A stretch of DNA of 64,000 bases from contig NZ_CP144375.1 in the NCBI RefSeq assembly GCF_043575855.1, positions 3,100,001 to 3,164,000 on the forward strand, given 5' to 3'. This DNA is from Kutzneria buriramensis (GTDB lineage Bacteria > Actinomycetota > Actinomycetes > Mycobacteriales > Pseudonocardiaceae). Within the stretch, counting starts at the first letter, position 1; each line of letters begins with the position of its first letter. The notes below the pieces were generated by a model. That model did not search any database and was not told the origin of the DNA. It worked only from the letters and a program-made list of their open reading frames with translations. A program made the translations under genes and the position numbers. Below, piece by piece: positions 58,622 to 64,000 of this stretch.

Positions 58622-60673
58622 GTGGGAACCCAGAGCGCGAACTTGATCGGGGGGCTGCTGGAGCAGCGGTACCGGGTCAACACCCTGCTGGCGCGCGGCG
58701 GGATGTCCACGGTCTACCGGGGTGTGGACACCCGCCTGGAACGGCCGGTGGCCATCAAGGTGATGGACCCGAGGTTCTCGGACGACCAGTCGTTCATCGA
58801 CCGGTTCGTCCGCGAGGCCCGCACCGCCGCCCAGCTGCACCACCCTGGCGTCGTCGGCGTCTACGACCAGGGGGTGGACCGGTCGCCGGAGGGCGACCAC
58901 GTCTTCCTGGTGATGGAGCTCGTGGACGGCGGCACGCTGCGTGACCTGCTCAGAGAGCGCGGCGCGCTGCCGCCGGCGCTGGCCCTGAGCGTGCTGGAGC
59001 AGGTGCTGTCGGCGCTGGGCGCCGCGCACCGGGCCGGCCTGGTGCACCGGGACGTGAAGCCGGAGAACGTGCTGATCGGCCGCGGCGGCGCGGTCAAGGT
59101 CGCCGACTTCGGCCTGGTCCGGGCCATGGCCAGCGCGAACACGACCAGTGACGACATGATCCTCGGCACGGTGGCGTACCTGTCCCCCGAGCAGGTGGCG
59201 ACGGGCGCCTCCGATCCGCGCAGCGACGTCTACTCGGCCGGCATCCTGCTGTACGAGATGCTGACCGGCACGCCGCCCTACACCGGCGACAACCCGATCT
59301 CGGTGGCGTACCGACACGTGAACGACGACGTGCCGCCGCCGAGCGAGGCGGCCACCGGCAGCATCCCGCCGGCATTGGACGACCTGGTGCTGCGCGCGAC
59401 CCGTCGGGACCCGTCGCTGCGTCCGATGGACGCCGACGCGCTGCTGGCCGAGGTGCAGATCACCGCCATGTCGATGGGCATCACGCCGGTGCCGATACCG
59501 ATGGTGGCGGCCAGCCCGCAGCCCGACTCCACGCTCCGGGTCCGCGACGACGGCCCGCCGACGGAGAAGTTCAGCCCGATCACCGCGGCCACGCCGGCGC
59601 CGATGCTCGCGCCCACGATGTCCGCGCCGATGGCGCCGCCCATGGCCCCGCCGATGGGCGGTCCGATGGGCACCAGGGCGATGTCCCGTGCCGACCTGGA
59701 GGCGAACGCCGTCACGGCGCGCCACGCCCCGGTGCGCGCGCAGTCGCCGGTCGACCGGTACCAGCAGCAGCGCACCAAGAGCCGGCGCGCGTTCCTCATC
59801 TGGATGTCGGTGATCGTGGTGCTGGCCGCCGCCGTCGCCGCGACGGCGTGGTGGCTGGGCTCCGGTCAGTGGGCCCAGGTGCCGAGCGTGAAGGGCCTCC
59901 AGGAGCAGACCGCCGAGCAGAAGATCCACGACGCCGATCTCCAGTTCACGGTCAAGTCGGTGCCCAGCAACGACGTCCAGAAGGGCTACGTCGTCGACGT
60001 GTCCCCGGGCGAGCAGCAGCAGGTGGCGCGCAACTCGCAGGTGACGCTGAGCATCTCGCAGGGCAAGCCGCAGGTGCCGGCCGTGCAGGCGGGCGCGGAT
60101 CCGGCGGTCGCCGACAAGCTGCTCGGCGACCAGGGGCTCCAGTCGCAGCGGGACCCGAACAAGGACACCTTCAACGACAACGTGCCGGCCGGCAAGGTCG
60201 TCACGCTGCTGCCGGCGCCGGGCACGATCGTGCCCGTGGGCTCGGGTGTCGTGGTGGTGCTGAGCAAGGGGCCCAAGCCGAAGCCGGTGCCCTCGGTCGT
60301 CGGCCTGCCGCACGACCAGGCGTTCACCACCTTGCAGCAGGCCGGTTTCCAGCCGGTGGACGGCCCCGCCGAGTTCAACGACCAGGTGGACGCGGGCAAG
60401 GTGATCCGCACCGACCCGGCCGCCGGCACGACGGTCACCAACGGCAACACCCAGGTGACCGTGATCGTGTCGAACGCGGTCGTGGTGCCGGACCTGGGCG
60501 GCATGCGGGCCGACGACGCCCGCGAGACGCTCAAGGGGTTGGGGCTGGACATCGACGTGCAGGGCTTCTTCGGCGGCGGGCACAACGGCAACGGGCAGGT
60601 GATCAGCCAGGACCAGGCGCCGGGCAGCCGGGTGAAGAAGGGGACGAAGATCGTCGTGCACGTGTTCCCCTGA
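58622..60673 (+). CDS. pknL: PASTA-domain Ser/Thr protein kinase (PknL type)
   Basis: GTG at 58622 with TACCAT as possible -10 just upstream (near-leaderless); 683 residues. The kinase domain (about 15-280) has LLARGGMSTVYRG, Lys46 (AIKVMD), HRDVKPEN (Asp144), ADFGLVRAM and SPEQV. A Pro/Met-rich juxtamembrane linker follows. One membrane helix (AFLIWMSVIVVLAAAVAATA, about 390-412) leads to four extracellular PASTA-like repeats (QVPSVKGL; QVPAVQAG; PVPSVVGLPHDQ; VVPDLGGMRADDA), which bind peptidoglycan fragments or lipid II. Mycobacterium PknL lacks PASTA; corynebacterial PknL has them. Confidence 0.93.
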   Translation: MGTQSANLIGGLLEQRYRVNTLLARGGMSTVYRGVDTRLERPVAIKVMDPRFSDDQSFIDRFVREARTAAQLHHPGVVGVYDQGVDRSPEGDHVFLVMELVDGGTLRDLLRERGALPPALALSVLEQVLSALGAAHRAGLVHRDVKPENVLIGRGGAVKVADFGLVRAMASANTTSDDMILGTVAYLSPEQVATGASDPRSDVYSAGILLYEMLTGTPPYTGDNPISVAYRHVNDDVPPPSEAATGSIPPALDDLVLRATRRDPSLRPMDADALLAEVQITAMSMGITPVPIPMVAASPQPDSTLRVRDDGPPTEKFSPITAATPAPMLAPTMSAPMAPPMAPPMGGPMGTRAMSRADLEANAVTARHAPVRAQSPVDRYQQQRTKSRRAFLIWMSVIVVLAAAVAATAWWLGSGQWAQVPSVKGLQEQTAEQKIHDADLQFTVKSVPSNDVQKGYVVDVSPGEQQQVARNSQVTLSISQGKPQVPAVQAGADPAVADKLLGDQGLQSQRDPNKDTFNDNVPAGKVVTLLPAPGTIVPVGSGVVVVLSKGPKPKPVPSVVGLPHDQAFTTLQQAGFQPVDGPAEFNDQVDAGKVIRTDPAAGTTVTNGNTQVTVIVSNAVVVPDLGGMRADDARETLKGLGLDIDVQGFFGGGHNGNGQVISQDQAPGSRVKKGTKIVVHVFP

Positions 60674-60688
60674 CACTAGACTCGGCGG

Positions 60689-60916
60689 ATGATCGGGACT
60701 CGGGGACGCGTCACCGGCCGGGTCGGCCCGGGGCTGGTCGGCGAGGTGATGATCGCCGTCCGCGGCGGGGTCGAGGCGTTCTACGCGCACCCGATCGAGC
60801 CCCAGGAGACGATCGAGCCCGGCGTCCAGGTCCTCGTCGTCGACTTCGAGCCCCCGCGCACCGTCTACGTGGAACGCTGGCAGCCTTTGGTACCCCGCGC
60901 GAGTTCCCCCAGCTAG
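60689..60916 (+). CDS. NfeD-like OB-fold protein
   Basis: ATG at 60689; 75 residues. GRVTGRVGPGLVGEVMIAVRGGVEAFYAHP..IEPGVQVLVVDFEPPRTVYVERW is the five-stranded OB domain of NfeD-type proteins, here without membrane or protease parts. It is followed by an SPFH/flotillin-like gene. Short NfeD proteins pair with flotillin-like partners in many bacteria. It lies 15 bases after the kinase stop and may be co-transcribed with it. Confidence 0.85.
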   Translation: MIGTRGRVTGRVGPGLVGEVMIAVRGGVEAFYAHPIEPQETIEPGVQVLVVDFEPPRTVYVERWQPLVPRASSPS

Positions 60917-60952
60917 TTCAACGCCGCGCGTCACACCGAATTGCGCTCCCCC

Positions 60953-60994
60953 GCGAGTCGCGCTCTCGGACACAGCGAATGTAGGTCCGGGGCA
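60953..60994. repeat. Family 2 repeat, half copy
   Basis: GCGAGTCGCGCTCT, then GACACAGCGAATGTAGG, matching the left arms at 11213 and 31315 with a few changes. The opposite arm is missing. It follows the NfeD-like gene. Confidence 0.65.
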
Positions 60995-61016
60995 CACCCG
61001 AAAGAGTGAAGGGTGT

Positions 61017-61055
61017 GCCCCTTCTTATTGCCCTTGGGCGGCAACAAGAAAGGGC
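61017..61055. terminator. Imperfect hairpin before the SPFH gene
   Basis: Arms 61017-61032 (GCCCCTTCTTATTGCC) and 61040-61055 (GGCAACAAGAAAGGGC), 14 of 16 pairs, 7-base loop. It may end the kinase/NfeD transcript or act in the leader of the next gene. Confidence 0.55.
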
Positions 61056-61218
61056 CCCCCGAATCGTCCCCCAAGTGTGTGCCAAGAGACATCGACGGCG
61101 CGGGAACCGAGGAATAGCGTCTGTACTCCAAGGTGCGCCGGGAAGTCTGGTCGGCAACCACGACAAGGTCGTGGGGCGCATCGACGCGTCCCACGCGCAG
61201 AGGGGGCGTCAACAGAAA

Positions 61219-62703
61219 ATGGACGCAGGAGTATTGGCGATCGCGGGCGGCGCGGTCGTAGTGCTGATCGTGCTGTTCATCATCCTCCGGGTGCTCTGGC
61301 GGGTGGCCGAGCCCAATGAGGCCATGATCATCTCCGGCCTGGGCGCGCGTCGCGTCCAGATCGGCGAGGACAGCCTCGGGTTCAAGATCGTCACGGGCAA
61401 GGGCACCCTGGTGCTGCCCGGGTTCCAGACCGCGCGCCGGCTGTCGCTGGACACGCGGTCGGCGGAGATCGTGGTGTCCTGCGTGACCAACCAGGGCATT
61501 CCGGTCCGCGTGCAGGGCGCGGTGATCTACAAGGTGGGCGACGACTTCGTGTCCATCGCCAACGCCGCGCGCCGCTTCCTCGACCAGCAGAACGCGATGG
61601 ACACCAGGATCCACAGCGTCTTCGCCGGCCACCTGCGCTCGATCATCGGCGCGCTGACCGTCGAGGAGCTCATCCGCGACCGCGAGCGGCTCACCGCCGA
61701 GGTGCGCAGCTCGTCCGCGAACGAGATGAGCAAGCTGGGCCTGGTCGTCGACTCGTTGCAGATCCAGGAGATCGACGACGCCTCGGGCTACATCGCCAAC
61801 CTGGGCAAGCCGCACGCCGCGGCGGTCGCCTCGCAGGCCCGCATCGCCGAGGCGCAGCGGGACCAGGAGGCCACCGAGGCCGAGCAGATCGCCGCCGCGA
61901 ACAAGGCGTCGGCGTGGCGCGACAGCCAGATCAAGCAGTCCTCGTACCAGGCCGAGATCGACCAGGTGGCGGCCCGCACCAAGCAGGCCGGCCCGCTGGC
62001 CGAGGCGACCGCCCGCCAGGAGGTCGTCGTGCAGGAGACCAAGGCCGCGCAGCTGGAGGCCGACCTGTCCGAGCAGCGCCTCCAGTCGCAGATCCGCAAG
62101 CCGGCCGACGCCAGGGCGTACGAGACCAGGACGCTGGCCGACGCCGAGCGCGACGCGCAGATCGCCCGCGCCCAGGCGCAGGCCAAGGAGACGGAGCTGC
62201 GGGCGGCGGCCGACGCCACCCGGGTGAAGGCGGCGGCGCAGGCCGAGGCGGAGGCGACCAAGGCCCGCGGCGAGGCGGAGGCGACGGCCACCAAGGCCAC
62301 CGGTGAGGCCGAGGCCGCCGCGGCCCGGGCCCAGGGTCTCGCGGAGGCGGAAGCCGCGCGGGCCAAGGGTCTGGCCGAGGCCGAGGCGATCCAGGCGCGG
62401 GCGGCCGCGCTGGCCGAGAACCAGGAAGCCGTTGTGGCGCAGGAGCTCGCCGAGAACTGGCCGGCCATCGTGGCGGCCGGCGCGCAGGCGTTCGCCAACG
62501 TCGACAACATGGTGGTGCTCAACGGCGCCGAGGGCGTGACGGAGCTGTTCACCAAGGCGCTGTCGCTGGGCGGCGCGGGCTTCGGCATGGCCCGTCAGCT
62601 GATGGACACCATGCAGGTGGCGAAGAAGGTCGCCGACAAGCCGGCGACCAACGGCACGGTCGACGACGACTTCGGGCTCTCGCTGCCCAAGTCGGAGAAG
62701 TAG
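61219..62703 (+). CDS. SPFH/flotillin-like membrane scaffold protein
   Basis: ATG at 61219; 494 residues. One N-terminal membrane helix (VLAIAGGAVVVLIVLFIILRVLW). The SPFH (PHB) domain runs about 30-190: VLPGFQTARRLSLDTRSAEIVV, QGIPVRVQGAVIYKVGDD, HLRSIIGALTVEELIRDRERLTAEV. A long Ala/Glu-rich coiled coil (about 195-430) contains near-repeats AxAEAxAARAxGLAEAEAxRAKGLAEAEAI. It resembles FloA/FloT-like scaffolds that organise membrane microdomains. The NfeD-like partner is upstream. The ATG lacks a close ribosome site (AGGGGG lies 14 bases before). Confidence 0.9.
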   Translation: MDAGVLAIAGGAVVVLIVLFIILRVLWRVAEPNEAMIISGLGARRVQIGEDSLGFKIVTGKGTLVLPGFQTARRLSLDTRSAEIVVSCVTNQGIPVRVQGAVIYKVGDDFVSIANAARRFLDQQNAMDTRIHSVFAGHLRSIIGALTVEELIRDRERLTAEVRSSSANEMSKLGLVVDSLQIQEIDDASGYIANLGKPHAAAVASQARIAEAQRDQEATEAEQIAAANKASAWRDSQIKQSSYQAEIDQVAARTKQAGPLAEATARQEVVVQETKAAQLEADLSEQRLQSQIRKPADARAYETRTLADAERDAQIARAQAQAKETELRAAADATRVKAAAQAEAEATKARGEAEATATKATGEAEAAAARAQGLAEAEAARAKGLAEAEAIQARAAALAENQEAVVAQELAENWPAIVAAGAQAFANVDNMVVLNGAEGVTELFTKALSLGGAGFGMARQLMDTMQVAKKVADKPATNGTVDDDFGLSLPKSEK

Positions 62704-62736
62704 CCGACATCGACGCGAGCCGGCCCCTTGCCGGGG

Positions 62737-63156
62737 TCAGCTCGCGTCGATCGCGGCCTGCATGGACTGGGCGTAGGCCTCGCTCGTGATGGTCGCGCCG
62801 GAGACGGTGTCGATCTTGGCGCTCTGCGCCCGCAACGCCTCCTGGCGCAGCGTCGGGGCGGCGGACTCGGCGATGCGCTGGCTCCGCCGGTCCGACGGCG
62901 CCTCCACGATCTGCACGTCGGTGATGGTGCTGCCGTTGAACGTCACCTGCACCTGGTACGGCCCGAACTCGGTGTCCACCTCCGAGCCCGTGACGGTTCT
63001 CGTGCCCGATGTCGACGGCGCCTTGCTTGAGGCGCTGGGCGTTTGCGCTGTGCCGGCGGTGGCGCGGATGGCGGTCGTCGTCGTGTTCGGGTGGTACCGC
63101 AGCAGCGGCACGAGGCCGGCGGCGGTGATCACCAGCGCGATGACGGCTCGACGCAT
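62737..63156 (-). CDS. Exported FMN-binding domain protein
   Basis: ATG at 63156; 139 residues. Signal or anchor segment AVIALVITAAGLVPLLRY. The domain (about 55-135) carries VDTEFGPYQVQVTFNGSTITDVQIVEAP, RRSQRIAESAAPTLRQEAL and IDTVSGATITSEAY. The last contains Dxx(S/T)GA(S/T), the flavinylation site used by ApbE transferases, in an extracytoplasmic domain. It lies 10 bases downstream of the ferric-reductase-like gene, implying one operon and electron transfer to a bound FMN. Confidence 0.9.
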   Translation of the reverse strand: MRRAVIALVITAAGLVPLLRYHPNTTTTAIRATAGTAQTPSASSKAPSTSGTRTVTGSEVDTEFGPYQVQVTFNGSTITDVQIVEAPSDRRSQRIAESAAPTLRQEALRAQSAKIDTVSGATITSEAYAQSMQAAIDAS

Positions 63157-63166
63157 GGGCTTCCCT

Positions 63167-64000
63167 TCAGGCCGCGAACGCGAAGCGCTCGGCGTGGCAT
63201 TGGTCGGCGGGCACCGCGAGTTCCCGCAACGTCGTCATGACCGCCTCCGTCATGCCCGGCGGGCCACACACGAACACGTTGCGCTCCCGCACATCCGGCA
63301 CGAGCGACACCAGATGCGCCGCGCTCAGCAGCCAGTTGTCCGGCGGGCCGACAACCATGTGCAGCCGCGCACCGGTCCGCTCGGCGAGGTACCGGAGTTC
63401 GTTGGCCAGCACCGTGTCCTCCCACTGATTCGCGCGGTAGACCGCCACGACGTCGCCGCGCAACTCCTCCAGCAGCGCCCGCACCGGCGTGATGCCGACA
63501 CCGCCGCCGATCAGCAACACCTTGCGGTGGGCCGGATTCGACGTGAACGATCCGTACGGGCCTTCGGCGAACACCCTGGTGCCGGGTCGTAGCGTGCGCA
63601 GCCAGGAACTGCCGTCGCCCAACGCCTTCACGGTGATCCGCAGGCCGCGCCCGTCCGGCATCGCCGACAGCGAGTACGGGTGCGCCTCCCACCAACGGTC
63701 TCGCGTGAGGAACCGCCAGAGGAAGAACTGACCCGCCCGCGCCGGCAGCTCGTGCAGCCGCCGGCCCGTGATGTACACCGACACCACGTTCGGCGACTCC
63801 TTCACCACCGTCTGCACCTTGAGCCGATGCCTTCCGTTGCGCCACAACGGAAGCAGCAACCGCGCCAGCAGGATCGCACCTAGTGCCGCGCCGTAGAGCG
63901 TCCACCAGTACGCCGTGGCGATCGGCGAGCCGACGAAGTCCGCCCCGGTCGTGACCTGGTGCAGGAAACCCAGAATCACCGCCAGATACGCGTACAGGTG
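63167..64000 (-). CDS. Ferric-reductase-like flavoprotein, C-terminal part (cut by window edge)
   Basis: The frame is open to the right edge, so the start lies outside. The visible part begins in membrane helices (HLYAYLAVILGFLHQVTTG; WWTLYGAALGAILLARLLLPL), typical of ferric-reductase transmembrane proteins. The flavoprotein half follows: LPARAGQFFLWRFLTRD and HPYSLSA (FAD site), VLLIGGGVGITPVRALLEEL (NAD(P)H site) and NVFVCGPPGM. It passes electrons from cytosolic NAD(P)H across the membrane. The exported FMN-binding protein gene follows it, so extracytoplasmic flavin is a likely acceptor. Confidence 0.87.
   Translation of the reverse strand, partial: HLYAYLAVILGFLHQVTTGADFVGSPIATAYWWTLYGAALGAILLARLLLPLWRNGRHRLKVQTVVKESPNVVSVYITGRRLHELPARAGQFFLWRFLTRDRWWEAHPYSLSAMPDGRGLRITVKALGDGSSWLRTLRPGTRVFAEGPYGSFTSNPAHRKVLLIGGGVGITPVRALLEELRGDVVAVYRANQWEDTVLANELRYLAERTGARLHMVVGPPDNWLLSAAHLVSLVPDVRERNVFVCGPPGMTEAVMTTLRELAVPADQCHAERFAFAA

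Larger units (their letters stand above)
60917..61218. other. Intergenic stretch with repeat and hairpin
   Basis: 302 bases between the NfeD-like and SPFH genes. It holds a half copy of repeat family 2 (60953-60994) with a smaller relic (about 60929-60949), and the imperfect hairpin at 61017-61055. The remaining 160 bases show no gene or clear promoter. Confidence 0.6.

Noticed and set aside
1..64000. tRNA, rRNA or tmRNA genes
   Set aside because: I saw no cloverleaf-like sequences with a T-arm consensus (GGTTCGAATCC-type) and no ribosomal RNA stretches. Short RNAs cannot be excluded by eye.

Overview
The window comes from the chromosome of a high-GC actinobacterium (roughly 70% GC by eye, many GTG starts, GTGA/ATGA start-stop overlaps, very GC-biased third codon positions). 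The gene set points to Pseudonocardiales or a close relative: an MptA-type mannosyltransferase, an Rv2175c homologue and a PknL-type kinase lie in an order resembling that of mycobacteria, a DasR-like site precedes nagA, and DUF3152, DUF3817 and YdbS/YdbT-like genes are present. No rRNA, tRNA, CRISPR array or intact transposase was seen. The genus cannot be fixed from this sequence alone.

Layout. 1-9.2 kb is a catabolic region: a PLP decarboxylase (cut by the window edge), a glutamine-synthetase-like ligase, an acetoacetate-decarboxylase-like protein, a TetR/VOC pair, a double SnoaL protein, a decayed PuuC-like aldehyde dehydrogenase, the homoprotocatechuate meta-cleavage operon hpaE-hpaD-hpaG and a MarR regulator. 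Two near-identical operator-like sites (1683-1698 and 5408-5423) link the ligase/ADC divergent promoter to the hpa promoter. 9.3-13.3 kb holds two regulator/enzyme pairs: a macrolide-type glycosyltransferase with a divergent TetR around a perfect 30-bp palindrome, and an FAD monooxygenase with a divergent MarR. 13.3-15.0 kb is a gene graveyard with two broken genes. 15-18.5 kb holds small regulators (PadR, GAF-ANTAR) and two unrecognised genes. 18.6-29.4 kb is mixed: nagA behind a dre-like site, an asparagine-type permease, a PH-domain membrane pair, tandemly duplicated multidomain lipoproteins, a zinc-ribbon protein, a serine hydrolase and CorA.

29.4-33.4 kb contains a complete trp attenuator (leader peptide with three Trp codons, antiterminator, terminator) ahead of a fused anthranilate synthase trpEG, then an unusual Ser/Thr kinase whose membrane part is N-terminal. 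33.5-39.7 kb is a secreted glycan-degradation set: GH92 mannosidase with a ricin-type lectin domain, an alginate-lyase-fold enzyme and a parallel beta-helix enzyme, with a LacI-type operator at the GH92 promoter. 39.8-50.5 kb is a collection of small units (AraC/VOC, flavin reductase/MFS, DUF3152, nitroreductase/NCS2 permease, DUF3817, lytic transglycosylase, secreted HNH nuclease, enoyl-CoA hydratase). 50.5-55.2 kb includes a CoA-dependent hydroxycinnamate module (hydratase-lyase, MarR, acyl-CoA ligase) with a 21-bp palindrome. 55.2-60.7 kb is the cell-envelope block mptA / phytoene-synthase-like / Rv2175c-like / pknL. 60.7-64 kb contains an NfeD/SPFH pair and an FMN-binding protein beside a ferric-reductase-like flavoprotein.

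Two families of intergenic inverted repeats recur. Family 1 (at least seven hairpins, five sharing a recognisable sequence) sits almost always between convergent genes and probably acts as a bidirectional terminator. Family 2 (two full inverted pairs and two half copies) has a conserved core and also lies at 3' gene ends. The most attractive biological hypothesis is the 1-8.6 kb region: decarboxylation of an aromatic amino acid, gamma-glutamylation of the amine, oxidation, and meta-cleavage of homoprotocatechuate under one shared operator. The shared site is seen in the sequence; the pathway is inference.
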